The notes under the pieces were generated by a model, which was not told the DNA's origin, ran no database searches, and was given only the letters and a program-made list of their open reading frames with translations. A stretch of DNA of 40,471 nt from Betaproteobacteria bacterium (GTDB lineage: Bacteria; Pseudomonadota; Gammaproteobacteria; Burkholderiales; Casimicrobiaceae), in assembly GCA_005881895.1 (NCBI GenBank), contig VBCG01000059.1:1-40471 (forward strand), in the 5' to 3' direction. The position numbers were made by a program, and so were the translations under genes. Of this stretch, positions 12,358 through 20,016 are shown one piece after another. The stretch's first letter is position 1; each line of letters starts with the position of its first letter.

Positions 12358-13539
12358 CTACTTCTTTTGCATCAGCTTGACGAATCGATCGAACAGATAG
12401 CCGGTGTCATGCGGTCCCGGGCTTGCTTCGGGATGGCCCTGAAAACTGAATGCCGGACGGTCGGTGCGCGCAATCCCCTGCAGGCTTCCGTCGAACAGCG
12501 AGACGTGCGTGACACGGACATTCTGCGGCAACGTTGCCGGGTCGACGGCGAAGCCGTGATTCTGGCTCGTGATCAGCACCTGTCCGGTGTCCTTATCGAG
12601 CACCGGATGGTTCGCGCCGTGATGGCCGAACTTCATCTTGAGCGTGCGGCCGCCGGATGCGAGACCCAACAACTGATGGCCGAGGCAGATCCCAAAAGTC
12701 GGCGTGCCGCTGTCGACGATCGCGCGAATCGCCGCGATCGCATAATCACACGGTTCGGGATCGCCGGGACCGTTCGCGAGAAAGATCCCTTCCGGTTTCA
12801 AGGCGAGCGCCTCGCGCGCGGGCGTTTTCGCCGGTACCACAGTCAGCTTGCAGCCGCGCTCGGCGAGCATCCGCAGAATGTTGTGCTTGACGCCGAAATC
12901 GTAGGCGATGACATTGAACGTCGTCTTGCCGGCCGGTCGATAACCAACGCCGAGCGCCCACGTGCTCGATCCCCAATCGTAGCGCTCGGTGCACGAGACA
13001 TCCTTCGCCAGATCGAGCCCCGCCATCGACGGCGCGGATTTCGCACGCGCGACGGCATCCGCCGCATCGGCATCGCGGATTTCCGCTGCGGCGATGACGC
13101 AGCCGTTTTGCGCGCCCCTTTCGCGGAGGATGCGCGTCAACTTCCGCGTGTCGATCTCGGCAATGCCGACGACATTGGCGGACGCGAGGAATGTCGGCAA
13201 GTCCTGCGTATGGCGCCAGTTCGATGGATGGATGGGCAAATCGCGGATCACAAGACCCGCCGCAAAGACCCGTCGCGATTCCACGTCTTCAGGATTGATG
13301 CCGACGTTTCCGATGTGCGGGTAAGTCAGCGTCACGATCTGTCCGGCATACGAAGGATCGGTGAGGATCTCCTGGTAACCGGTCATCGCGGTGTTGAAGA
13401 CGACCTCGCCGACCGCTCGCCCGGTGGCACCGATCGATCGTCCGCGAAAGACGGTCCCATCGGCAAGCGCCAGCAATGCGGGCGCGCGCGGCGAGAACAG
13501 AGCAGGCTGCGTGGCAGCGGCGGTAGGTGAAGCGTTCAT
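12358..13539 (-). CDS. carA: Carbamoyl-phosphate synthase small subunit
   Basis: Class I glutamine amidotransferase subunit that hydrolyses glutamine and channels ammonia to CarB. The 393 residues include the N-terminal CarA domain ([45 protein letters not shown]), the catalytic Cys in [11 protein letters not shown] and the His/Glu pair in [13 protein letters not shown]. The start is the ATG at 13539 reading [11 protein letters not shown] strong promoter and an 80-odd-base structured leader precede it, so carAB expression is probably controlled there, in line with its double duty in arginine and pyrimidine synthesis. Confidence 0.98.
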   Translation of the reverse strand: MNASPTAAATQPALFSPRAPALLALADGTVFRGRSIGATGRAVGEVVFNTAMTGYQEILTDPSYAGQIVTLTYPHIGNVGINPEDVESRRVFAAGLVIRDLPIHPSNWRHTQDLPTFLASANVVGIAEIDTRKLTRILRERGAQNGCVIAAAEIRDADAADAVARAKSAPSMAGLDLAKDVSCTERYDWGSSTWALGVGYRPAGKTTFNVIAYDFGVKHNILRMLAERGCKLTVVPAKTPAREALALKPEGIFLANGPGDPEPCDYAIAAIRAIVDSGTPTFGICLGHQLLGLASGGRTLKMKFGHHGANHPVLDKDTGQVLITSQNHGFAVDPATLPQNVRVTHVSLFDGSLQGIARTDRPAFSFQGHPEASPGPHDTGYLFDRFVKLMQKK

Positions 13540-13624
13540 CTGGGATCTATTGGGCGTGGCCGCCCCCTTGTGCGGGCCCGGACGTGCAAACGGGGAAGGT
13601 CCAGGCCTTCCCCGCTTTGAATCC
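13540..13624 (-). promoter_or_regulatory. carA leader with hairpin (possible attenuator)
   Basis: The predicted transcript opens with CCAGG (13623-13627) and soon forms a perfect 9-bp hairpin CGGGGAAGG/CCTTCCCCG (13591-13599 with 13606-13614). The 6-base loop contains CCTGG, the exact complement of the opening CCAGG. The loop can therefore pair with the 5' end, giving a pseudoknot or a competing helix. The rest of the leader is very G+C-rich, with a GGGCCC core. No U-tract follows, so if it attenuates, it is not by simple intrinsic termination. Candidate mechanisms are pyrimidine-sensitive pausing or RNA-protein control. Confidence 0.45.
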
Positions 13625-13629
13625 TGGGA

Positions 13630-13658
13630 ATGTTATCGCAGAAAGCCGTTCGCATCAA
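13630..13658 (-). promoter_or_regulatory. Sigma70 promoter of carAB-greA
   Basis: Minus strand: -35 TTGATG (13653-13658), 17-base spacer, -10 TAACAT (13630-13635). Predicted transcription start is near 13623, about 85 bases ahead of the carA ATG. Confidence 0.65.
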
Positions 13659-13862
13659 TTTTCGCGCTTTGCGGGACCCGCCGAAGTGCGCCCTTGTGAA
13701 ATGTTGTCCTACACCGGAATCGGTCCAACACCGATTTTGTCTGCATGCGGCCGACCGTACGCTGATGCCGCCGAATGAAGGACAACAATCGGTTAGAAAA
13801 CGACGCGCGGGAAACAGACGCAGCGAGCGGTCCACTTTTGTTCTGCCCATAGGAGACCCAAC
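13659..13862 (+). other. carA / Ser-rich protein divergent region, structured
   Basis: With the carA leader and promoter this is part of a 323-base gap without a gene. A perfect 9-bp inverted repeat TGTTGTCCT/AGGACAACA (13702-13710 and 13779-13787) encloses a 7-bp hairpin AATCGGT/ACCGATT (13718-13724 and 13730-13736), followed by TTTGT. AATCGGT recurs directly at 13787-13793. It could be a long 5' leader of the next gene or a small RNA; I see no convincing plus-strand promoter. Confidence 0.35.
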
Positions 13863-14174
13863 GTGAAGATGACGCTACGTGAGGTGATGTGCGCGGCTGC
13901 GCTGTGCGCATTCGCGATGGGCGCGCAAGCCCAATCCACGACCGACACATCGAAGATGGCCCCGCCCAAATCGGATATGTCAGCGAAGTCGGATGCCGAT
14001 TACAAGGCGGCGAAAGACGCCTGCGACGCCAAATCGGGCGCCGAAAAAGATAAGTGCCTCAAGGATGCGCAGATGGCGCACGACAAAGCGATGAAGGGTT
14101 CATCTTCGTCCTCTTCATCGGGATCGACGAAGGATACGTCGTCCTCTTCGTCAAGCAGCTCGACGCCTAAGTAG
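13863..14174 (+). CDS. Small exported Lys/Asp- and Ser-rich protein
   Basis: Not recognised beyond a resemblance to small periplasmic proteins often labelled TolA-like cell-envelope proteins in Burkholderiales. The 103 residues comprise a signal peptide (about 1-23, ending AMGAQAQ), a charged middle with the repeat-like ADYKAAKDACDAKSGAEKDKCLKDAQMAHDKAMKG (two Cys, which could form a disulfide), and a tail of Ser runs broken by SGSTKDTS. The start is a GTG with AGGAGA six bases upstream. An in-frame ATG two codons on is possible. The poly-Ser tail is probably disordered. Confidence 0.65.
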   Translation: MKMTLREVMCAAALCAFAMGAQAQSTTDTSKMAPPKSDMSAKSDADYKAAKDACDAKSGAEKDKCLKDAQMAHDKAMKGSSSSSSSGSTKDTSSSSSSSSTPK

Positions 14175-14192
14175 TTCCAGTCTGTTTGAAGC

Positions 14193-14229
14193 AAAAACCG
14201 ATACCCGGGCGAATGCGCTCGGGTATCGG
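14193..14229 (-). terminator. Rho-independent terminator of the glycine-zipper-like gene
   Basis: Stem CCGATACCCG/CGGGTATCGG (14198-14207 and 14220-14229), extendable to 14 bp with one G-U pair and an AATG loop. On the minus strand it is followed by TTTTT (complement of 14193-14197). It lies 22 bases after the stop of the minus-strand gene ending at 14251. Confidence 0.85.
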
Positions 14230-14250
14230 TATAAAAACGGTACTCGACGG

Positions 14251-14670
14251 CTAACGGGTCGCGGCGGCCACACTTACGTCGACCGGGATACGTGTACCCG
14301 GGTCGTACGAGAGGCGTGTCGTATATTCGCGGCCGTGATACAGGTAGCGAACATCGTAACCTTGTATCGTGTCGGTCGCGGTTTCTACCGTACGACAACG
14401 CTGAACGTCACGCCGCACCGGCACCACAACGTTGGTGCTGGTATCGAATGAACCCAGCGAAATCCCGCCTAGACGCCGCACCTCGTCAGTCGTGATGGTC
14501 TCGGTCCAGCATTCCTCACGCGGCTGAGTAACACGTTGAATGATCGGCGTGCTGGAAATGACGGGCGCAAATTCGGTGAAGTTCTCCGCACGTGGCGCAG
14601 TCATGCCGGTGGCGAGAATGCCGGCCGCAATCGCGACCGCACTTCGAATCCAAGCAGTTCTGACTTGCAT
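14251..14670 (-). CDS. Exported envelope protein, relative of glycine-zipper 2TM proteins but without the zipper
   Basis: The 139 residues begin with a signal peptide (about 1-28) and the stretch FAPVISSTPIIQRVTQPREECWTETI, then after a short linker continue VQRCRTVETATDTIQGYDVRYLYHGREYTTRLSYDPGTRIPVDVSV. Both flanks match what I know of betaproteobacterial glycine-zipper 2TM proteins, in which a Gly-rich membrane hairpin of some 40 residues lies between them. Here that place holds only about 25 non-repetitive residues (DEVRRLGGISLGSFDTSTNVVVP). Two Cys remain and could form a disulfide. The start is an ATG with GGAGG seven bases upstream; a longer open frame to 15060 has no such support. A clear terminator follows. 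Confidence 0.7.
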   Translation of the reverse strand: MQVRTAWIRSAVAIAAGILATGMTAPRAENFTEFAPVISSTPIIQRVTQPREECWTETITTDEVRRLGGISLGSFDTSTNVVVPVRRDVQRCRTVETATDTIQGYDVRYLYHGREYTTRLSYDPGTRIPVDVSVAAATR

Positions 14671-14853
14671 CGCTTTGCCTCCATAGAAACCCGGGATTGC
14701 GGGCGATTCGAATGAATCCTCGATAGTTCCGCTGAACTTCTCGCGAAGACGTCGTTCGATCGTCAAGACATACTGACCGCGCGAACCCGCGGGAAGTTCG
14801 GCTGTAGGAGCGCCAAGTAGGAAATGCCCTACACGGCGACAAGCGATTGAATC
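14671..14853. other. Upstream region of the zipper-less envelope gene
   Basis: Together with repeat copy A this makes a gap of about 400 bases without a gene. The strong ribosome-binding site of the minus-strand gene is at 14677-14681. A weak inverted repeat TGTAGG/CCTACA (14803-14808 and 14828-14833), with a second GTAGG between, is the only other structure. A minus-strand TTGACG is present, but no good -10 lies at the right distance. Confidence 0.3.
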
Positions 14854-15071
14854 ATGAGCGCCGCAGGGCCTCGGCCTCCTTGGATCCGCGACGAAAATCG
14901 TTGCGGCAATAGTCGGCCTCATGTGACGACTCGCATTGGCCGTCGATCCCCGCCCTGCGGGCCCCTCCCGGCTGCTCGCCACTGCCCCGCGGCGCGAATT
15001 ACTCCCCCTCAGGGGGCAGAAGGCAGAGCGTAGCGGCCGAATTGGCCAATGAGGCCGCAAGCGTGGGAGTC
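14854..15071 (+). repeat. Dispersed intergenic repeat, long copy A
   Basis: About 218 bases, from ATGAGCGCCGCAGGGCC to GCAAGCGTGGGAGTC. It is highly similar over about 200 bases to the reverse complement of 17719-17917, and its two ends match 905-1001. Its right end runs into the stop codon of the SDR gene. It contains short palindromic pieces (CCTGCGGG, CCCCCTCAGGGGG). No ORF or transposase is present. Confidence 0.8.
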
Positions 15072-15837
15072 AATAAGACGCCGTGAACCCGCCGTCGACG
15101 TACAGGATGTGGCCGGTCACGTAGTCGGCCGCCGACGATGCGAGAAATACCGCGGCACCGGCGATTTCGGGCGGGTCGCCCCAACGCCCCGCCGGAGTGC
15201 GCCGTTCGACCCACGCCGAAAACTCGCGGTCCGCGATCAGCGGAGCATTCATCGCCGTCTTGAAGAATCCCGGCGCGATGCCGTTGACCTGAACGTTATG
15301 CGGCGCTAGCTCGACCGCCAATGCACGCGTCAACATCTTGAGCGCGCCTTTGTTGGTCGCGTAGGCGGCAATGCTTGACCGTCCGAGGTCGGATGCGATC
15401 GAACAGATGTTGATTACCTTGCCGCGGCGCCGCGCTTTCATTCCCGGCAATGCTGCGCGCACCATCAGGAAGGGTCCGTCGACGTTCGTGGCTTGCAGCG
15501 TACGCCACTCGGCGAGCGAGAATTGATCGAGTGGCTGTCGTCGATTGACGGCCGCGTTGTTGACGAGGATATCGACCGGACCGAGATCGCGTTCGAGTGC
15601 CGACAGGCCGGCGGCGACGCCCTCCTCGTCGCTCACGTCGAACGCATATGCGTGCGCATTGATGCCTTCTTCGGCCAACGCGGCTTTGGCGATCTCGAGC
15701 GTGTCGAAATTGCGCCCGTTGATCGCCACGCGGGCGCCCGCATTCGCAAGGCCACGCGCAATAGCGAAGCCGAGGCCCGATCCGCCGCCAGAAACGAGCG
15801 CGATGCGCCCGGCCAGATCGAACGGATTCTCGACCAT
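15070..15837 (-). CDS. SDR-family NAD(P)-dependent oxidoreductase
   Basis: Classical short-chain dehydrogenase/reductase of 255 residues. It has the nucleotide loop VSGGGSGLG (about 16-24), NNAAVN after VDILV, the catalytic Ser in ICSIAS, the YxxxK pair in AYATNKGALK and the PGFFKT loop. The overall pattern is nearest to gluconate 5-dehydrogenase / 3-oxoacyl-ACP-reductase-like enzymes, but the substrate cannot be told from the sequence. It ends directly against repeat copy A and starts 9 bases downstream of dapB on the same strand, so the two are likely co-transcribed. Confidence 0.9.
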   Translation of the reverse strand: MVENPFDLAGRIALVSGGGSGLGFAIARGLANAGARVAINGRNFDTLEIAKAALAEEGINAHAYAFDVSDEEGVAAGLSALERDLGPVDILVNNAAVNRRQPLDQFSLAEWRTLQATNVDGPFLMVRAALPGMKARRRGKVINICSIASDLGRSSIAAYATNKGALKMLTRALAVELAPHNVQVNGIAPGFFKTAMNAPLIADREFSAWVERRTPAGRWGDPPEIAGAAVFLASSAADYVTGHILYVDGGFTASY

Positions 15838-15846
15838 CCTGATTCC

Positions 15847-16662
15847 TTATCCAAGACCAAGCACGTTGCGCATGTCGAACAAACCGCTGAGGCCGTCGTT
15901 GCGCTTGGCGGCGACAAAGCGCGCGGCCCGTAACGCACCCGCAGCGAAATTCTGCCGCGATGTTGCGCGGTGCGTGAGCTCGATGCGCTCGCCCGTGCCG
16001 GCGAATATCACCGTGTGCTCACCCACGACATCGCCGCCGCGAAGCGTCGCGAATCCGATCGTGTCGGGCTTTCTCGCGCCGATGTCGCCTTCGCGCGAAA
16101 AAAGGGCGTTCGGGGCGAAATCGATTCCGCGACCGGCGGCCGCAGCCTTTCCCAATTGCAGCGCGGTACCCGACGGCGCGTCGACCTTGTGCTTGTGGTG
16201 CATTTCAATGATCTCGATGTCATAGGCGTGACCGAGCGCGCTCGCAGCGCGTTCGACAAGCTCTTGCAGCACGTTGACGCCGACGCTCATGTTCGGCGAG
16301 TAGACGATCGGGATGACCTTTGCGTATGCGCCGAGCTCCGTCTGCTGCGCCGCGTCGAGACCGGTCGTTCCGATGACGGCTGCGCGACGATGCTTTGCAC
16401 AGGCGGCAACGTGCGCCATCGTGCCGGCGGGCCTCGTGAAGTCGATCAACACATCGGCAGCATGTACGGCCGAATCAATGTCGGTGCCCACGAGCACGCC
16501 CGTCGTGCGGCCAAAACGTTCACCTGCATCATGCGCGAGAAATGCGCTGTCATCGACGTCGAGCGCACTCGCGATGTCGAGATCGCCCGCCGCGAGCGCT
16601 GCCTCGATCAGCGCCTGACCCATGCGCCCACCTGCGCCGGCGATCGCCAGCTTCAGCGCCAC
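15847..16662 (-). CDS. dapB: 4-hydroxy-tetrahydrodipicolinate reductase
   Basis: NAD(P)H-dependent step of the diaminopimelate/lysine pathway in the cytoplasm. The 271 residues include the nucleotide loop IAGAGGRMGQ, VLIDFTRPAGT, VIGTTGLD, YSPNMSVGVNV and the substrate signature HHKHKVDAPSGTA, followed by the GEHTVIFAG segment. It sits downstream of bamE with a 40-base gap, the conserved order in Burkholderia-type genomes (fur divergent from bamE-dapB). Confidence 0.97.
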   Translation of the reverse strand: MALKLAIAGAGGRMGQALIEAALAAGDLDIASALDVDDSAFLAHDAGERFGRTTGVLVGTDIDSAVHAADVLIDFTRPAGTMAHVAACAKHRRAAVIGTTGLDAAQQTELGAYAKVIPIVYSPNMSVGVNVLQELVERAASALGHAYDIEIIEMHHKHKVDAPSGTALQLGKAAAAGRGIDFAPNALFSREGDIGARKPDTIGFATLRGGDVVGEHTVIFAGTGERIELTHRATSRQNFAAGALRAARFVAAKRNDGLSGLFDMRNVLGLG

Positions 16663-16702
16663 GATTCAATCCGTGAAAACGTTATGCGAAATGCCGCGAC
16701 GA

Positions 16703-17203
16703 TCAAAACCCGCCCTTCAGAATATCCAAAAGGCGACCGAAGAATCCCTTGTCATCAGCCGACGGCTCCGGCTTCATGGCTTTTTCGCCGGCGGCGCGAT
16801 TGAGCTCCACGACGGATTGCGGCATCTCGTCACCCTCCCAGCGCGCCAGCTTGTCATCGACGAAATAGACGGTGAACTGGCGGTGCTCGCGCACTTTTCC
16901 CTGCTTCGCGTATTCATAGACATAGTCCCAGCGACTTTCGCGGAAGGCGCTCGTGACAAGTGGCGTTCCGAGCGCTGTTCGCACCTGCGGCTTGGTCATG
17001 CCGACCTTCAACTTGTCGACCATGTCCTGCGACAGATAGTTGCCCTGATTGATGTCGATCTTGTAAACGGCGAGCGTCGTCGTCGCCGGCATGTACGTCT
17101 CGAGCGTCGAGCAGCCGCCCACCAGCAGCGTGAGCAGGCCAAGCGACGCGAGGCCAAGCGTTGCTCGGGGTCTTGCCGATGGCGACGGGATTGGTGCAGA
17201 CAA
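16703..17203 (-). CDS. bamE: Outer-membrane assembly lipoprotein BamE
   Basis: Lipoprotein subunit of the BAM complex, which inserts beta-barrel proteins into the outer membrane (SmpA/OmlA family). The 166 residues show a signal sequence with lipobox LVGGC (Cys about 31), then the typical YKIDINQGNYLSQDMVDKLKVGMTKPQVRTALGTPLVTSAFRESRWDYVYEY, including the small fold seen in BamE structures. The C-terminal extension (KAMKPEPSADDKGFFGRLLDILKGGF) is common in betaproteobacteria. The only suitable start is a TTG; no strong ribosome-binding site precedes it. A TATAAT box is found about 28 bases upstream, so the 5' leader would be very short. Confidence 0.93.
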   Translation of the reverse strand: MSAPIPSPSARPRATLGLASLGLLTLLVGGCSTLETYMPATTTLAVYKIDINQGNYLSQDMVDKLKVGMTKPQVRTALGTPLVTSAFRESRWDYVYEYAKQGKVREHRQFTVYFVDDKLARWEGDEMPQSVVELNRAAGEKAMKPEPSADDKGFFGRLLDILKGGF

Positions 17204-17230
17204 TGGTTATGTTCGACGGGACAAATGGTT

Positions 17231-17236
17231 ATTATA
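17231..17236 (-). promoter_or_regulatory. Candidate -10 of bamE in the bamE-fur divergent region
   Basis: Minus strand reads TATAAT, a perfect -10. No good -35 is seen at 17 bases. The 73-base divergent gap must also hold the fur promoter; I see no clear Fur box. Confidence 0.45.
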
Positions 17237-17276
17237 GCTTTCGCGCACCGCTCCTCGCGGCGAGCGGAACCAATTC

Positions 17277-17714
17277 ATGAACTCTCCTCACGACCTCAAA
17301 AGCGCCGGCCTCAAGGCCACGTTGCCGCGTATCAAGATCATCAACCTGTTCGAGACGACCAAGGTGCGGCATCTGACCGCCGAGGACGTCTACAGGCAGC
17401 TCTTGTCCGAAGGTCTCGACATCGGCCTCGCAACCGTTTATCGCGTGCTGACGCAGTTCGAGCAAGCCGGGCTTCTCGTTCGCCACCATTTCGAATCCGG
17501 CAAGTCCGTCTTCGAGCTGAACGAAGGTAAGCATCACGACCATCTCGTCTGCATGCAGTGCGGGCGCGTCGAGGAGTTCTACGACGCGGAGATCGAGAAA
17601 CGGCAAAACAAGGTCGCGCACGAACGCGGGTTCGAAATCAGCGAGCATGCGCTCTATCTGTATGCCGATTGCACGAAGCCGCGTTGCCCGTACAAGAAAG
17701 GTTCGCCGTCGTAA
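17277..17714 (+). CDS. fur: Ferric uptake regulator
   Basis: Iron-dependent transcription repressor, dimeric, 145 residues. The N-terminal winged helix includes SAGLKATLPRIKIINLFE, LTAEDVYRQLLSEGLDIGLATVYRVLTQFEQAGLLVRHHFE. The dimerisation/metal domain has HHDHLVCMQCGRVEEFYD and a second Cys pair, C-x4-C, in the segment DCTKPRCPYKKG near the C-terminus, matching structural-zinc Fur proteins. It is divergent from bamE. The stop codon is followed within a few bases by repeat copy B. Confidence 0.97.
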   Translation: MNSPHDLKSAGLKATLPRIKIINLFETTKVRHLTAEDVYRQLLSEGLDIGLATVYRVLTQFEQAGLLVRHHFESGKSVFELNEGKHHDHLVCMQCGRVEEFYDAEIEKRQNKVAHERGFEISEHALYLYADCTKPRCPYKKGSPS

Positions 17715-17718
17715 TGAC

Positions 17719-17917
17719 GACCCCCACGCTCGCGCTTTCACCGCTGCGCTGGCCTCTGAGGGACAGCAACTCGCGCCGCGGGGCAGTGACGCGAGCAGCC
17801 GGCGAGGGGCCCCGCAATGCGGGGATCGACGGCCAATGCGAGTCGTTACATGAGGCCGACTGTCGCTGCAACGATTCTCGTCGCAGATCCAAGGAGGCCG
17901 AGGCCCTGCAGCGCTCG
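17719..17917 (-). repeat. Dispersed intergenic repeat, long copy B (inverted)
   Basis: The reverse complement matches copy A over most of its length, including CAGGGCCTCGGCCTCCTTGG, GTCGGCCTCATGT, ACTCGCATTGGCCGTCGATC, ACTGCCCCGCGGCGCGA and the end AGCGTGGG. It fills the gap between the convergent fur and murJ genes. Hairpin-forming pieces (GGGGCCCC-type) suggest it may also act as a bidirectional terminator. Confidence 0.8.
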
Positions 17918-17923
17918 TAACGA

Positions 17924-19480
17924 TCATTGCAGCGTCGAGCCGCGTTCGCGGCGGTTGAAGTCCGCGAAGCGAAATCCGAGCAGGTAGAGCACCGCGAAAT
18001 ACACGACGATTCCCGCGGTGACTACGCCGGCCAGTCGGCCGGCTTTCTGCCACAAGCCGGCATCGAGCCAGAACGTCGATGCCCCCGCGAGCCAGTACAG
18101 GACAGCGGCAAGCGCCACGAGCGCGACGCTCAACTTGCCCACGAAAAGCGACCAGCCCGGTCGCGGCGCGTAGAAGCCATGCTTGCGCAATAGCCAAAAC
18201 AATAGGCTTGCGTTGATGCATGCACCAACGCTCGTCGCAAGCGTGAGTCCCGCCGGGCCGAGCCCGATGACCCAGGCGAACAACACCGCGAGCGTCTGTG
18301 TGATCAGCACGGTGAGAAACGCGATCTTCACCGGCGTACGCATTACCTGCCGCGCATAAAAGCCCGGGGCGAGTATCTTTACCAGGACAAGGCCGAGCAG
18401 TCCGACGCTGTAGCCGAGAAGCGCGGCGCGCGTTTGCCACGCATCGTTCACGGTAAATTTTCCATACTGGTAGAGCGTCGAGACGAGCGGCAAGGCGAGG
18501 AGCCATAGCGCAACCGCGGCGGGCAGCGCGAGCAAGAACGCGAGCCGCAAGCCCCAATCCATCAGCTCGGAATACTGCGCATGATTGGCGTCGCTGTGAT
18601 GCTGCGCGAGCGACGGCAAGAGGACCGTGCCAAGCGCGACACCGAGGAGCGCACTCGGAAACTCCATCAACCGATCGGCGTAGGTGATCCACGAAATCGC
18701 ACCGTTGCCGAGCAATGCCGCGAACTGCGTATTGATGAGCGCGGAGATTTGGGCGGCGGAAACGCCGATGACGGCCGGTCCCATCGCGCGAAGCACGCGC
18801 CGCACGCCAGGATCGGAAAACGCGAGCGTCGGACGTGGAAACATGCCGAGCTTCAACAGCGGGCGCACCTGAAACACCAGTTGCGCAATCCCCCCGACGA
18901 ACACGCCCCACGCAAGCGCGACGATCGGCGGATCGGTGTGCGGCGCGAGAAACAGTGCGGCGGCGATGATCGCGATGTTCAGCAACACCGGCGTGAACGC
19001 CGGAATCGCAAACCGCCGATAGACATTCAGCACGCCGCCGGCGAGCGACGTGAGCGAGATGAACAGGATGTACGGGAAGACGATGCGGATCATCTCCGCC
19101 GTGAGCTCCACTTTGCCGGGTGTCTGCGCGAAGCCGCCGGCAAGAAGGTAAACGAGCCACGGCGCGGCGAGAACTCCCGCGACGGTGACGACGAAGAGCG
19201 CGATCGCAAGGAGCGTGCCGACTTTGCCGACCAGCCTTTTCGTCTCCTCGAGTCCCTGTTGGCGGTGGTATTCCGCAAGAATCGGAACGAACGCTTGCGA
19301 AAACGCGCCTTCGGCAAATAATCGTCGCAGCAGATTCGGGAGTCGGAACGCCGCTTCGAATGCGTCCATCTGCAGGCCCGCGCCGAATGCGACCGCTTTC
19401 AGACTTTCCCGAATGAGCCCGGTGATGCGGGACAGAAACGTCATCCCGCTGACGGTGGTCAGGGCTCTGAGGAGATTCAA
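17924..19480 (-). CDS. murJ: Lipid II flippase MurJ
   Basis: Inner-membrane MOP-superfamily transporter that flips lipid II for peptidoglycan synthesis (MviN). The 518 residues start NLLRALTTVSGMTFLSRITGLIRESLKAVAFGAG, continue DAFEAAFRLPNLLRRLFAEGAFSQAFVPI, the hallmark of the family, and show about 14 hydrophobic segments in total. The start is taken as TTG 19480 because homologues begin with an MNLL-like sequence; the upstream in-frame extension of 22 residues lacks family similarity, and no strong ribosome-binding site marks either. It is divergent from rpsT, the usual arrangement. Confidence 0.94.
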   Translation of the reverse strand: MNLLRALTTVSGMTFLSRITGLIRESLKAVAFGAGLQMDAFEAAFRLPNLLRRLFAEGAFSQAFVPILAEYHRQQGLEETKRLVGKVGTLLAIALFVVTVAGVLAAPWLVYLLAGGFAQTPGKVELTAEMIRIVFPYILFISLTSLAGGVLNVYRRFAIPAFTPVLLNIAIIAAALFLAPHTDPPIVALAWGVFVGGIAQLVFQVRPLLKLGMFPRPTLAFSDPGVRRVLRAMGPAVIGVSAAQISALINTQFAALLGNGAISWITYADRLMEFPSALLGVALGTVLLPSLAQHHSDANHAQYSELMDWGLRLAFLLALPAAVALWLLALPLVSTLYQYGKFTVNDAWQTRAALLGYSVGLLGLVLVKILAPGFYARQVMRTPVKIAFLTVLITQTLAVLFAWVIGLGPAGLTLATSVGACINASLLFWLLRKHGFYAPRPGWSLFVGKLSVALVALAAVLYWLAGASTFWLDAGLWQKAGRLAGVVTAGIVVYFAVLYLLGFRFADFNRRERGSTLQ

Positions 19481-19530
19481 GGGCGGTAGTTGGCGGCTGG
19501 CCGCTCCGAATCTTTGGAGCGTCAAGAACG

Positions 19531-19559
19531 TTGCCGCTGCACACAAAATCGCGTATTAT
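19531..19559 (+). promoter_or_regulatory. Sigma70 promoter of rpsT
   Basis: -35 TTGCCG (19531-19536), 17-base spacer, -10 TATTAT (19554-19559). Predicted start near 19566 gives a leader of about 72 bases. Confidence 0.7.
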
Positions 19560-19595
19560 GCGCGGTCTTTCCAAAACTGCATCAATAGACGAAAC

Positions 19596-19622
19596 GCAAC
19601 TGAGCGCAACTGAAGCAACTGA
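19596..19622 (+). repeat. Triple GCAACTGA repeat in the rpsT leader
   Basis: GCAACTGA occurs three times, at 19596-19603, 19606-19613 and 19615-19622, at 10- and 9-base steps, ending 15 bases before the rpsT ATG. It may be a binding site for autoregulation by S20 or simple slippage; unknown. Confidence 0.7.
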
Positions 19623-19637
19623 GGGACTCTTAATTCC

Positions 19638-19904
19638 ATGGCCAATTCGGCGCAGGCGCGCAAACGCGCCAGACAATCAGAGATCACGCGCAAGCGCAAT
19701 GCCACGATGAAGTCGACGCTTCGCACGGCCGTCAAAAGCGTGAAGAAAGCGATCATCGCCGGCGATAAAGCGGCAGCGGCAAAAACGTTGCAGATTTCGC
19801 AAGGCATCATCGATCGCGTTGCCGACAAGAAGATCGTGCACAAGAACCTCGCGTCCCGCACCAAGTCGCGCCTCGCGCAGGCGATCAAGGCAATGTCCGC
19901 ATAA
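19638..19904 (+). CDS. rpsT: 30S ribosomal protein S20
   Basis: Binds 16S rRNA early in 30S assembly. The 88 residues are of usual size and are rich in Ala, Lys and Arg, beginning [21 protein letters not shown], with the conserved [16 protein letters not shown] stretch, a [10 protein letters not shown] segment and the C-terminal IIHKN-like [23 protein letters not shown]. It is monocistronic: a good promoter lies upstream and a perfect terminator downstream. A GAGGGA tract about 11 bases ahead of the ATG is the likely ribosome-binding site. Confidence 0.98.
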   Translation: MANSAQARKRARQSEITRKRNATMKSTLRTAVKSVKKAIIAGDKAAAAKTLQISQGIIDRVADKKIVHKNLASRTKSRLAQAIKAMSA

Positions 19905-19931
19905 CGGAAACAACTGCAGGACCCGTCGACA

Positions 19932-19957
19932 GGGCGCCCAAGCCGGCGCCCTTTTTT
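19932..19957 (+). terminator. Rho-independent terminator of rpsT
   Basis: Perfect 7-bp stem GGGCGCC/GGCGCCC (19932-19938 and 19945-19951), 6-base loop, then TTTTTT (19952-19957), 28 bases after the rpsT stop. Confidence 0.92.
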
Positions 19958-20016
19958 CGCGTGCTAACATCTGGGTTTCGCGACGTTCCAGCCCTGTCCG
20001 GTACGCCCGCTCCGCA

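Noticed and set aside
17204-17276. Fur box in the bamE-fur gap
   Set aside because: The AT-rich stretch does not match a 19-bp GATAATGATAATCATTATC-type site; only the -10 for bamE is convincing.
17232-19676. 814-codon minus-strand open frame across fur, repeat B, murJ and the rpsT start
   Set aside because: It overlaps several well-supported genes in another frame and has no recognisable domain.
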